This document shows positions 23,876 to 35,085 of a stretch of DNA of 64,000 nucleotides, piece after piece. The position numbers were made by a program, and so were the translations under genes. This DNA comes from Chlamydomonas sphaeroides. Its lineage: Eukaryota > Chlorophyta > Chlorophyceae > Chlamydomonadales > Chlamydomonadaceae. The notes below the pieces were generated by a model. It made no database searches. It worked only from the letters and a program-made list of their open reading frames with translations, and was not told the DNA's origin. Where the stretch lies: positions 1-64,000 of the forward strand of contig BDDC01000084.1 in NCBI GenBank assembly GCA_001662425.1, in the 5' to 3' direction. Each line of letters begins with the position of its first letter. The stretch's first letter is position 1.

Positions 23876-26309
23876 TCACGCCGGCATGTAGGGCGCCAGT
23901 GACTCGTACTCGCCCGCCCCCGCCGCCTCCGCCGCCGCCTCCGCCGCCGGCCCCCGCCGCCGCACCCGCTCCGCCTCCTCGCCGCGGCCCTCCGGGTGCA
24001 CTCGCCACCGTACGGCGCCCCACGTGTCCGCCAGCATGCCGTANNNNNNNNNNNNNNNNNNNNNNNNNNNNNNNNNNNNNNNNNNNNNNNNNNNNNNNNN
24101 NNNNNNNNNNNNNNNNNNNNNNNNNNNNNNNNNNNNNNNNNNNNNNNNNNNNNNNNNNNNNNNNNNNNNNNNNNNNNNNNNNNNNNNNNNNNNNNNNNNN
24201 NNNNNNNNNNNNNNNNNNNNNNNNNNNNNNNNNNNNNNNNNNNNNNNNNNNNNNNNNNNNNNNNNNNNNNNNNNNNNNNNNNNNNNNNNNNNNNNNNNNN
24301 NNNNNNNNNNNNNNNNNNNNNNNNNNNNNNNNNNNNNNNNNNNNNNNNNNNNNNNNNNNNNNNNNNNNNNNNNNNNNNNNNNNNNNNNNNNNNNNNNNNN
24401 NNNNNNNNNNNNNNNNNNNNNNNNNNNNNNNNNNNNNNNNNNNNNNNNNNNNNNNNNNNNNNNNNNNNNNCTCGTCCAGCAGGTAGTCCACGCCCATCAT
24501 CTGGAAGCCGTACTGCTGTACGGCAGGGCGGAGCCAGGAGGTGGCCTCCACCAGAGCCGGCCGTGCGGCCGCCAGCGCCCGGGCCGTGGCGCGGCAGAGG
24601 TCGGCCCACAGCGCGGCGAAGGCCCCGCCCCCGAGCTGCTCCGCCAGCTGCTGCAGGCTCCACACCTGGCACACGCGAGCCGGGGGAGGGCCGCACAGCT
24701 CACCGTTGCGTTCACGATGATGACACGTTCACGCGGAGTCTCCTACGCCGGCAGAGTCAAGCAATACGCAACCTCCATCCCCCGGCTTGCTGCTGTCCCT
24801 CGCACCCACAGCCGCACCTGGCTGTTGGCGTTGCGGGCGTAGTTGGTGACGTGGCTCAGGGGCAGCGGGGCACAGGCAGAGCCGGGGACGGAGTTGGGGG
24901 CGGAGCCGGCGGCGGCAGGGGCCGCGAGGGCGGCGGCAGGGTCGTACGGCTCTGAGCTGAAGAGCACGAGGCCGCGCCTGAGGGGTTGGCGGGTAAGCGA
25001 GAGAGGTTTGTGCCACTCCCTCTACAAGCCAACCTCCACATACACCCGAGCCTCCCATGCCCTGCGCTCCCCCAGGGCCCCACCTGTGCAAGTAGGCCCT
25101 TAGCGGCTGTGCGCTGGTGACCAGCACCCACAGCCTCAGGTGGCTCTTGCGGCCGCCAAGCAGCAGCGGTCGCCCCACGTAGCGCTGCGCCAGCAGCAGT
25201 GGGTGGCGGCCGGGCCGCGACAGCTGCGACCGGGCGAAGGCCACCGCCTCCGGGCCGCGAAGCAAGCTCAGGCCCTTGCCTGGGGCAGGGGAGGCAGGGA
25301 GGGAGGGAGTGACATGAGGGCACAAAGGCAGGGAGGGGCTGGGGGCCGGGCCAGCTAAAGGAAGGTTCGCTCCCCATCCGGGTTCACACAACGCTGGCAC
25401 CGCAGCCCAACGCACTCGCCTGCGTCCTGACCGGTCTTGAGCATCCACAAGCCGCCGGACGCCGACGAGGCCCCTCCGTCGCCGCCCGCCCCCACCGCGC
25501 CGCCCCGCCTGCCGCTGCCAGCCCTTTGCCGCTCCGCCTCCGCCTGCGCCTCCTGCGCCACCTCACGCTCCCAGGCCTCTAGCTGCTCTGGCAGCTCATA
25601 ACTGGTGGGCGTGAGGGCGAAGGCTCCCCCGGGGCCCTCGCTGGGCCCGTATGCGCCCACCAGGGTCCCCAGCAGCCGCTTCTTCATGGTCAAGCAGTTG
25701 AGGCCGAGCAGCGCGGAGACCTGGGCGGGCACGAGCGTGGGAGGGAGGCGGGCAGGGGAAGGTGGGTGGGCACCATGCTTGCGATCGCGTACCTCTCCCC
25801 GCCACCTTAACCATCCCTGTGCCTGGTTACCTCTCCCCGGCCCATGCCTCCTGGCCCCCCCCCCGCGGCCCTGCCCTTGCTGCCGCCCCTGTGCTCCAGC
25901 CTGCCTGGCCCTGCCTGCCTGCCCCTGCCCCTCACCAGCTGGCCCTGCCTCATGGCCCGTGCCGCGGGTATGGCGTAGGTGGACTTGGTCCACAGCACCT
26001 CCCAGCGCTGCATGTGGGAGGAGCCCAGGGGGCCGGCGTCGGAGGAGCGGCTGAGGGGAGGAGGGAGGTGGCGGGGAAGACCAGGGTCTCACAAGGGGAG
26101 TTGGGCAGAGGTTAGGAGCTAAGCAAGGCGCTGCCCCAACCGGCCCGCATGCTCACTCTGCTCCTGCCGCCTCTGCCGTCCTCCTCGCCGCCCGCTGCTC
26201 CTCCCTGCCCGGCCCTCCCGTGCGCACTCCGCCCGCCGCCAGCAGCACCGCCTCCACCAGCTCCACCGCTACACGGCCGCTGCTCCACAACACTTCGTCC
26301 AGCCAGAAT
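23876..26309 (-). CDS. Tubulin-tyrosine-ligase-like (TTLL) enzyme, interrupted by assembly gap
   Basis: Exons read 26157-26309, 25936-26050, 25420-25720, 25084-25279, 24818-24977, then 24471-24665 up to an N gap; the C-terminal piece is 23876-24043. The frame carries TTL-domain blocks in order: WEVLWTKSTYAIP, GLNCLTMKKRLLGTL, LWMLKTGQDAGKGLSLL, LLAQRYVGRPLLLGGRKSHL with RLWVLVTSAQPLRAYLHR, LSHVTNYARNANSQ, WSLQQLAEQL and YGFQMMGVDYLLDE. TTLL enzymes add Tyr, Glu or Gly to tubulin. The expected E-x-N metal-binding motif would fall inside the gap. The DAG/KGL junction needs a GC-AG intron (donor GCGAGT at 25419). The start codon and first exon were not found. The subfamily cannot be assigned. 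The gene is convergent with UNI2. Confidence 0.8.
24044..24470. other. Assembly gap (N run)
   Basis: There are 427 unknown bases inside the TTLL gene, hiding its catalytic C-terminal part. The flanking reading frames on the minus strand are both TTLL-like, so the gap is probably within one gene. The true gap length may differ. Confidence 0.99.
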
Positions 26310-28217
26310 CTGGGTAAAGGGGGGCGGGAGAGGAAAGGGGAAAGGGGAGCGGGAGAGGTACGGGAAAGGCAGAAGGTTTCAAAGACAGGTCATGGCTGGG
26401 GTGGCAAAGGAGAGGCAGATGGTCAGGCAGCGGCGCATCGCAGGCCCACACCTGAAGCCGGGGCCCGAGGGCGGCGGCAGCGGCCTAGGCACCGGGGCAA
26501 CGGCCTGACGCGCGAGGGCTGCGGGGGATTGGAAGGGCAGGCAGAGGTGAGAGCAGCCGGCATCGTGACGTGTGGCAAGCGGGGCGGGCTGACAATCAGC
26601 ATGACGTGTGTCGGTAGCTGGGGCCGTGCGGTCGCACCAAGGGGTTGTGGTGGAAGCTCCGGCGGTCCGCCTCCGCCACCGGCGCTGCGCCCGGGCGGCA
26701 CGGACCGAGCAACCTGCCGTCGACTGCGGCTGTGGCGGCGGGATGGGCGCTGCGGCCCAGTCGCGCAGGAGGCGGGGCCGGGCAGTGGCGAGGCCTCGGC
26801 GCCCGCATGTCCCGACGCAGCGCCGACATGGCCGCTGAGACGTGCCGCCGGCTCGCTCGCGGCCGCTATGAGCGCTCGAGCTGGCGTCATGTTTATAGCG
26901 AGATCGCTAGCTCCTGGCCGCTGCCGGGACGGTCGTCGCGACGCATGCTCGCCAGCAGCATGGACAGGGTAAGGAGTGCATCATAGCCAGCTAGCTACTG
27001 TCTGTACGTGTCATTTGCAAGATAAATTGCAGTAGTGCTTGCATCCGAACGCCAACGGAAAGCCTTGATGCCCGTAGGAGGGCGCATTGCCAAGTTGAAC
27101 CCACCATCGGGCTGCCGGACCATGGCATGGGGACCCCCGCAGGTCGGGCCTTCAATGTAAACATGTTTATGTATCAGCGCTGAGGTGTACACGTCTCGTA
27201 TATCTCTTTCGCCTTTTACTAAAGAGATCCGCGGTTACACCTCACAGAAGCGCATATCATATCTTTTTGCGGGCCTGTTGGCCTTCACCCTAAACAACGC
27301 AATCGCAATAATAAGAAAAATGTGATCACCTCACCCAGCGTATGTCCCGGAGGATGTGGAGGAACTATGACGTCATTAGAAGGCGAACCACATTACATCA
27401 TTCAACGTCATGTAGCCGGGAACCCACATCAAGCGAGGCGGGGATTCAGGAATACAGGGTGAGTGGCTGAGGGCGTACCGCAGGTGGGGCAGGGCCGGAG
27501 TCTGTGTGAGAGGTCCGCGTGCAGGGAGAGCACCTAGCGGCAGCGGCGCTGGAGCGCTCAAGCGCCGTGGCGCTCGAGGAGGTGCAAGCAGGTGCGATGC
27601 AGACGAGTCCATACGATTGGGCATTTGGGCTCTCGCAAACACCAGTCAGCCTGGCGTTGATTTCCACGCTGGTTCTCAAGTACTAAGCCTGGCAAAGGCG
27701 TCGTGTGGGTGGGTGGCGCAAGGCGGCGTTGCGGCAACCACGCCCACGGGGGTGAGGCTCCTCCTGCCTGCTCCCCAGGGTGGTCTCCCTGCTGCTCGCG
27801 CGCTGCGGCCGCGTACGTGGGGCGGCGGCACCATATGGGGGGCCCGCTCTGCCAACTCTCTGTCGCTTTACAGCGCCACGCAGGGACGCTGGCGCCCAAC
27901 GCACCGCCCTGCTGCGCCCATCGCAGCGCACAACGTGTACCGTGACGGCGTAACCGAACACCAGAAACGGGACGGAGCACAGTACGGCCCCGCCCACACG
28001 CAACCGCCGCGACGCCGCCGCTCTCCTGCTATCAACGTGCCACAAGCGCAGCCCACCTGCCCCGCTCTTCGCTGCCCGCAGCGGCCCCCGCTCGGCACCG
28101 CTTACACTCGGCTCAACATAGCCGCCTGCTCTCGGCGGCCCATCACCGCGGCCCCCGCCCGGCCCGTCACCGCGGCCCCCACCCGGCGCCCCCACGGCCG
28201 CCCCGCCATGTGCGTCA
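26310..28217. other. Mostly intergenic: TTLL 5' region, AT-rich patch, UTP3 3' UTR
   Basis: The missing TTLL first exon should lie in the first few hundred bases, but I cannot place it. From about 27000 to 27460 the DNA is clearly less GC-rich, with TGTAAACATGTTTATG and runs of A and T, unlike anything else here. The remainder up to 28217 is GC-rich without a recognisable gene; the UTP3 transcript end falls near 28100. Confidence 0.45.
28102..28106 (-). terminator. Probable poly(A) signal of UTP3
   Basis: TGTAA on the minus strand, about 112 nt past the UTP3 stop codon. Motif and spacing fit volvocine genes. Confidence 0.55.
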
Positions 28218-31200
28218 TCATAGCCGCCTCGACTTGGCGACCTTGCTCTTGATACCGGTGGCCTCGCCGCCGTACGCCACGGCCTCGGGCTTGCGCACTT
28301 GCTGCACCGCGCCCTTGACGCGCACCATGGCCTTCTCGAACTTCATCCTGCGAAGCGAGGGCACACGCGGGGCACAAACACAAGTCACACACGAGTCAGC
28401 ACGCGCACTTCCTGGTGCCCCCCGCCCCAGACTGCCCTGGAGATCACCCTGGTTGCCCCAGCCCAGTCGCCCGTGCTGCCCCACTAGTGCTACCCGAGGC
28501 CGCACTGCCCCTTGCGCTGCCACCGGCGCACCTGTTGTGCTTGCGCGGGTTCTTCTGGTCCCGGCGGCGGTGTGGCGTCAGGCCACGGTTGCGCTGGATC
28601 TCGTTGGTGATGCCGCGAGCGCCGTCGCCCGTGGGGTCGGGCACGGGCGGCGCCAGCGCGGGCGCGCGGTGCGCCTCGGCGCGCGACTTCTTGCGGCTCT
28701 CCGCCGCAGCCTGCGCAGGCAGAGGCCAGCGGAGGGCAGGTCAGGCGATGCGGAAAGAGAGCCGGCGAGGGCGCCACCGCAGCTCCATCCACTGCCACTC
28801 AAGCTTCTGACCGGAACCCCAGCCGCCCCAGCCCCAGGCGCCCAGCCAGACGTATGCAACAGTATGCAAATCATTTGTGCTCGTCCGCACCTTGGAGGCA
28901 GCGTAGAAGTCGTCCTCCTCGCCCGCGCGCCGCTTGCCTCCCTTGCGCCGCTCGCCGCCGCCCAGGTCGTACTCCTCGCCGCCGCCGTCGTCCAGGTCGG
29001 GTGAGCCCGACCGGGCGCCGCGCCGCGCCACGGCCGCGTCGAACTTGGCTCGCCGGTCGTGCAGCGGCTCGCGCAGCGGCAGGTCCTCGTCGCCGCCGTG
29101 CGGCCGCCTGGGGTTGGGAGAGAGGGCGGCACGGAGCAGAGCGCAGGTGAAGGCAAGGCCGCAGCAGTAGGACAGCGGTCGGGCTGCGGGCTGTTGCGCA
29201 GGTGCAAGGCGTGCGCAGCTACCTAGCTGCCTTGCAAAGCCGGCCCCCATCCGCAGCCCCAGTGGACGCAGCCCGGTGCAGCGCGAGGCCTGCACCAACG
29301 CACTTGGCGAGCGAGGGGTGGTCGGTGCCGAAGCGCTGCGAGACCTTGTGCTTGGCAAACAGGTCGTTGAGCGAGGCGCCGCGGCCGCCGGCCGCGCCCA
29401 GGCCGCCGGTGCCCGCGGCGCGCGCCGAGTCCACCAGGTCGGCCACCTCGTCGCCAAAGTCCTCCAGCATGCCTGCGGCCGTCGTGGGGTTGGTAGTTGG
29501 CGATGGTACCAGCCAGCGTCCTTGGGCCTCAGCTTGTGCGCCGCGCAGCGCCCATTGCGACACGCCCGGTGGCTCTCGCAGGATGCAGCTGCGCCGCGCT
29601 GCACCCACATCCCGCGTGCCAGCCCCTGCGCCCGCCCGCTCACCCGCGCCGCTGAGGCCCTGCCGCCGCTGCTGCCGCAGACGCTTGGCCTCGTCCTTTC
29701 CCAGCGGCACACGCGCAAACATGTCCTCCTCCACGGCTGCGCGTGCCTCCAGCTTGGCGCGCGTGCGCAGCGCCGCCGCCGAGTCCAGGCCCGCCACCTC
29801 GACGCGCTCCTCCTCGGGCGCGCCCATGGCCTCGGCCGCCAGCGCGCGCATAGTGTCGGAGCGCGAGGCCCTGCGGTGCGAAGGCAGGGAGGCGGCAGGG
29901 AAGCACGAGGGAGCTGGTGAGCGGCAGGCAAGAGGCTGGGCAGCAAGACCGGTCGCTGGACAGCGGTGGCGGGAGGCGTGGCACGGCCGCGGCGGCTCAC
30001 TTTGACTTGAGCTCCTTGAGCCGCCGCCGGTCCTGAGACGACAGCACGCCGCCTGCCGCCGCCGCGCCGCCCGCCGCGCGGGCCGCGTCCATCTCCATGG
30101 ACGCTGGCGCCAGCCGAGGCGGCCGGTAGGCGCCGCCAGCGTCGGCGTCTGCGCGACAAGGAGGAGGAAGAGGACCATGGGGTCAGTGAGCAGGGAGGCA
30201 CTGGGCAGGGGCCTAAAGCGGAGGTGCCCAAAGCCAGGAGCAGAAGCGATGCCAAGCGACCAGCCCAGGTCCCTCTCCCCATGTTGGGCGCCATCCAGAG
30301 GCCGCAGCGGCGTGCTCGGCTCGGCACCAGCCCTGGCCCTCTGCCCCCGCGATCGGCACACACCTCCGCCTCCGAGGCCAACGCCGCCGGGCACCTTGAC
30401 CTTGGGCACCAGCGCGTCAGGCCGCGGGCCGTAGCGCAGCGCGTCGCCGTCGCCCGCCAGCGCCGCCGAGCCGGGCCCGGGCCCGGCGGCGTCGCCGTCG
30501 CGCTCGGGGCCGGGCCCGGCCTCGGCCGAGGCCAGTGCGGCGGCCTTGAGCAGCTTGTCGATCTGGTACGACAGCTGTTTGTCAATGGGCCGGATCTTTT
30601 CGAGGTAGGCCCGGAGCTCGACCATCCTGGGGGCAGGGGACGGCGGGTTGGTGGCATGGTTGGCGAGGACATGAGAGGGTGGGATGTGGAAGGTTCTGGA
30701 CGAGATGCGGTTGGGCGATGCGACGGTGCGTTGGCGTGGTGGGTAGGTAGCGGTGGTGTAGGTATGTACGAGCGGGCACCCAGCATGCCGGCCGCAGGGG
30801 GCGCGGCAAGACTTCAGGGCGGCAGCGCGAGCCGACGTTGTGAGCGCCGGCCGGGCATTCCTTTGGGCGAACCTAAGCACCGGCACGCCACTGGATGGGT
30901 CGTGTTAGTGACTCTGGCCGCCCTTCGCGTGCTGGGAGGTGGAGCTCTGCTTGCATTCTCCTACCCCACTGGAGCGCTCCGTTTGGCTGCTAGCTGCGGT
31001 GATCCTGCTAAGCACTCCTTCTCCATGCAGCTACATCAGGCTGAGCATTCGGAAGAATCGGGCATGCGGGTTGTTGTGATATACGAGCGGGCACCCAGCG
31101 AGCCGGCAGATAGGGCGCGGCAGCACTACAGGGCGGCAGCGCGAGCCGGCGTTGTGAGCGCCGACCGGGCATTCCTTTGGGCGAACCTAAGCACCGGCAC

Positions 31201-33753
31201 GCCACTGGATGGGTCGTGTTAGTGACTCTGGCCGCCCTTGAGTGCGTCGAAGGTTATGCTATGTGTGCAGGCTCTGGAAGTGCTTCTGAGTCAAACTCTG
31301 CTACAGTAATCTGCCAATTGCCAGCGTCTGCCGCTAGCAGTCAGCAGCTGTGTGTGCGTTCCTTGCTTTGCGTGGTTATGTTATACGAACGGGCACCCAG
31401 CATGCCGGCCGCAGGGGACGCGGCATGGCTACAGGGCGGCCGCGCGAGCCGGCGTTGTGAGCACCGGCCGAGCGTTCCTTTGGGCGAACCTAAGCACCGG
31501 CACGCCATTGGTTGGGTCGTGTTAGTGACTCTGGCCGCCCTTCATATGCGGTGGGGGTTGTGCGTCTTGCGCAGGCTATGTAGTGTTTCTACCGGTATCC
31601 ATTCCTCAAGCGTCTGCGGTTGAGCAGGCTGTCAGCGGCTGCGAATGGCATAGCCTTCGCCTATGGAAGACTTGGAAATGACATGTACGAGCGGGCACCC
31701 AGCCAACCGGCAAAAGGGCCGGCAAGACTTCAGGGCGGCCGCGCGAGCCGGCGTTGTGAGCGCCGGCCGGGCATTCCTTTTGGCGAACCTAAGCACCGGC
31801 ACGCCATTGGTTGGGTCGTGTTAGTGACTCTGGCCGCCCTTCCGTACCAGGAAGGCGACTCGTGCAAGCTGGGCTGGTGTGCTAATGCGTGCAAGGTAGG
31901 TATGTACGAGCGGGCACCCAGCATGCCGGCCACAGGGGGCGCGGCAGGGCTACAGGGCGGCAGCGCGAGCCGGCGTTGTGAGCGCCGACCGGGCATTCCT
32001 TTGGGCGAACCTAAGCACCGGCACGCCACTGGATGGGTCGTGTTAGTGACTCTGGCCGCCCTTGCGTGTGGTTTGTGATGAGCGCCGTGCTCCGGCTTTC
32101 GCGCACGTACGTTTCAAAGCAGAAATGTTCGCCCATGCGCGCTACCGCTTGAGACAGCGCATCCAGTTGCCCCTCTTCCCTTTGCATCCCATCCCTCCCC
32201 CTCACCGCCCTGCCCATCCCTGCCCATGCCGCACCTGAGCATCACCGGGTGGTCGCGCACGGGCCGGCCCTCGGCCTTGAGCAGCAGGTAGAACACGATG
32301 TGTGTGCAGTAGCTCAGCAGCAGCAGGTGCTTGGCCTCCAGGTACGATAGGCCCTCCGACGTGGCCAGGCCGCCGTCGCGCAGCTCGCTGAGCAGCGGGC
32401 CCACGCGATGCCGCACCTGCGGAGGCGTGGGGCATGGGATTGGTTGTGGTAAGGAGGGTGGCACGGCTGGTTTGGGAGCGAAGCAGATAGTGCCAGAGCT
32501 GGCCGCACTGCCGGTCTGGCCGCGGCGCATGAGCTGCATCGGCCCCCGCATGCCAGTGCCCCCGCTGCCCGCCACCGGCCCTCGTGCCGCAGCACTGCGC
32601 CACCCTCCCTGCCGCCCTTGCCACCTCGCTCCGGCACACTGCCCCCGCGGCCCACCTCTCCCAGGCTGGTCTGCAGGTCCTGCAGCAGGCTCAGCAGCTC
32701 GGGCGCGTCCGCCAGCATGGCCTGCTGACGCTCCTCCGCGCCCAGCGCCGACAGGTCCTTCTCCACCGCCTCCACCGTCACGCCAGGTTTGCCCTTGCCG
32801 GTCTTGCCCGCCTTGCCGGGCTTGGCGGCCTCCTGCGCCGGCCGCTTGGCGGCGAGGGAGCCCATGGTCGCCTCCACCTCCTCGTCCTCGTCCTCGCTGT
32901 CCTCCTCGTCCTCGTCGTCCTCGTCGAGGCCGAAGTCGGCGGCCGACAGCTTGGCGGCGCGCTCGCGCTGCAGCCGCAGCGCCTCCTCCTGCTCCGCCGC
33001 GGCGGCCTCCTCGTCGCTCGAGCCCTGCGAGCACACAAGCGCGCCACGCTGTCAAGGCGGGTTCAACCCCATGCGCCGCTGCGACCGTCGGGCGTGGCAT
33101 TATGCCAACAAAAGCGATCAGAGTGACACGGCCGCAAACCCAGCTCCGCTTCCACACGCACATCGTCGCTGCCGCCGTAGTAGGCCTTCTTGTTGGCTCC
33201 CCACAACCCGTCCTGGTCGAGTGCGTCCCGGCCCTTGTCGTCGTCGTCGCCATCCTCGTCCTCGCCGCGGCGCAGCTTGAGCTTCTGGCCCAACGCCTTA
33301 GCCTGCTTGGCGACTGCGGAAGACGGAAACGGCCGGCGGCAGCAAGGGGACCGGCCAGGGTATGGTTGGCGAGGGCACGGGAGCGGCGGCAGGGAGTCGT
33401 CAGGCAAGTGACGGCGCCTGCCAGCGGCGGCGGCGTCCGAACTCACGAAGGGCGCTCTCGCCGCCCTGCTTCATGGCGTCCTCGATGATGGCATCATAGT
33501 CCTCCTCATCGTCGTCCTCATCCTCCTCGTCGTCGCTGTCCGCGTCAATGCCATAGACGTCCTCGACATCCACGCCATCATCGTCGTCGCCCTCGTCGTC
33601 CGACATGTTCAAGCTAATCTTATCCTTTGTGGCCTGGAAGGCATCCTCATCACTATCGCTAACATCCTCAAACTCCTTGGTGGGCGGCCGCCTTGTCGCC
33701 TGCTTCGGAGGCGCCGCCTTGGCCGCGCCGGGCCGGCGCTGCGGCTTCGACAT
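28218..33753 (-). CDS. UTP3: UTP3/SAS10, SSU processome subunit
   Basis: Eleven exons join to 780 aa: 33447-33753, 33162-33313, 32656-33024, 32235-32416, 30364-30626, 30001-30148, 29644-29870, 29304-29472, 28891-29107, 28532-28710, 28218-28347. The N-terminal third is very acidic (runs of D and E). A Sas10/Utp3/C1D helical domain lies at about residues 255-365 (LEAKHLLLLSYCTHIVFYLL, IRPIDKQLSYQIDKLLK). The C-terminal Sas10 domain is clear: RNRGLTPHRRRDQKNPRKHN and VAYGGEATGIKSKVAKSRRL at the very end. UTP3 is a nucleolar factor of the small-subunit processome needed for 18S rRNA maturation. The 1.6-kb intron 30627-32234 holds five copies of the interspersed element. The gene is head-to-head with LTN1. 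Confidence 0.92.
30762..30925 (-). repeat. Interspersed intron element, copy 1 of UTP3
   Basis: This is the copy nearest the 3' end of the UTP3 intron. On the transcribed (minus) strand it starts AAGGGCGGCC and ends CGCTCGTACATA, as in ASQ2. The core is unchanged; one arm of the small hairpin has a G-to-A change. Confidence 0.9.
31077..31239 (-). repeat. Interspersed intron element, copy 2 of UTP3
   Basis: Same orientation and core as the other copies. The terminal TACA found in most copies is TATA here. The 151-bp spacer to copy 1 is unrelated sequence. Confidence 0.9.
31379..31542 (-). repeat. Interspersed intron element, copy 3 of UTP3
   Basis: This copy carries the variant loop also seen in copy 4 (CCAACCAATGG in place of CCATCCAGTGG) and ends TATA. 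One hairpin arm differs by one base. Confidence 0.9.
31681..31841 (-). repeat. Interspersed intron element, copy 4 of UTP3
   Basis: This copy shares the variant loop with copy 3, so the two are probably sisters. It is shorter by a few bases near the CAGCATGCC region and keeps the perfect small hairpin and the TACA end. Confidence 0.9.
31900..32063 (-). repeat. Interspersed intron element, copy 5 of UTP3
   Basis: This copy lies closest to the 5' splice site of the UTP3 intron. Its right flank (GTAGGTATG on the plus strand) is also present next to copy 1, suggesting those two copies share a longer duplicated segment. Confidence 0.9.
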
Positions 33754-35085
33754 GGCCGCAGTCGCCGCCCTAGTAATAGGTGCGAACGCTGCTGTCGCTC
33801 GGCGGCTGTCGCTGCTCAGATGCGGCGGCGGCCGGACAAAGGTTTCGCTTGCTTAAAACGTGCACAGGGCAGGTGCTTGAGCCTTGATAGTAAAGCTTGG
33901 CTCTTAAGCGTTAATATGCAATTAGGAGTAAGAAGGATGCAACTTGCTTGGTGTCAGTTGTCGTGACCGAATGAGCTTTCGCAATCACCTAGGCTAGGAC
34001 ATGTATGAAGAACCTGTTGCCACATTGCAGGCTTTGGCTCGTGCGACATGCGACACGTACCCGGCGATTTCCCCATCAGTCCCCCTACATCCCCCACCAG
34101 TATCCATCATGTTGCTTTCCTATACGTCAAGTGTGCCCTATGTTAGAGACTGGGGAGAAAGTTGGTTTGTTTATATACTAGGGACCGGGGAAACCTGCCC
34201 ATCTGACAACCTTCGGGCTGCGTTGGCTGACGGGAAGGGCACCGCGCGAGCGGCTAACCACGAGTTTTATCACAGCACCTTCTCTAACCTTGTATGCGAT
34301 GCGCGTGGGTCATAGCGGGGCTGGCAACGGACCGAGGCTGGCGCGCGACGCCAACACCCCCAACGGACTACCAGCCTGCGTGCCAACAGCCGCTCCGGAT
34401 GCTGCTGAATACTGGTGCGACCGCCACGGCCTGCTATGGACTGAAAACTTCGGACGTATGTGACCAATCCTGAAGCCTCCTGGCCTGGAGCAGGCGCGAC
34501 CCCTGATCCCATAATTTCTCTTCGAGGAGACCATGACCATGGACGGCGCCAGGAGGAGCCTCCTGGACGGCGCATGGTCGGGTCAAAATTCCTCCGTGTG
34601 GGCGCATATGAGCACCGAAGTGGCATATGGCCGGCTGCAACTGAGCGAGTGACTATGCCAGCTGTCAGAAAGTTCGGTGCTCAGGTTCATGGATCCTGGG
34701 TGCTGACCTGCGCACGAGGAATGCAGTGGGCGATCGGGGGATGGGCTGGTGGCAGGGTGAAGCCAACGAAATGCGACTTGGTGAAGGCAGCACGGTGTCC
34801 GGCGCTCCCGGGGGGACGTGCTTGGGAGCGAGTGGGCACCAGCAGGTGGCGGCGGCCACGGTTTGGACACGGTGACACGGGGAGCTCCTACGTGTGGTCA
34901 TAACATATCAACACAACACAACACAACATATGCTGACTGCGGTGAATTGCGTTATCAGGACTGCGTCCGTGCCGCTTGCGAGAATCGCGGCCATGCCAGC
35001 ACCGCAGCAGTAGCGCACGCCAGCTGTTCTCGGCCATATCCAGAGGACTTACTTGTAGCATCGTACATCAGCGACCCGCGCGGCG
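33754..35085. promoter_or_regulatory. Divergent intergenic region of UTP3 and LTN1
   Basis: 1.33 kb separates the two start codons and should contain both promoters and 5' UTRs. The part at about 33850-34300 is less GC-rich. A 104-aa ATG-started frame at 34001-34315 (+) has no recognisable motif and is not called as a gene. A short ACACA-type repeat lies near 34911-34925. Confidence 0.45.

Noticed and set aside
26807..26986. Plus-strand ORF followed by a GTAAGG donor, possible first exon of another gene
   Set aside because: No downstream exon or motif fits, and the next gene (UTP3) is on the other strand.
34001..34315. 104-aa ATG-started ORF between UTP3 and LTN1
   Set aside because: No motif, no splice context, within the divergent promoter region; could be real but cannot be supported.
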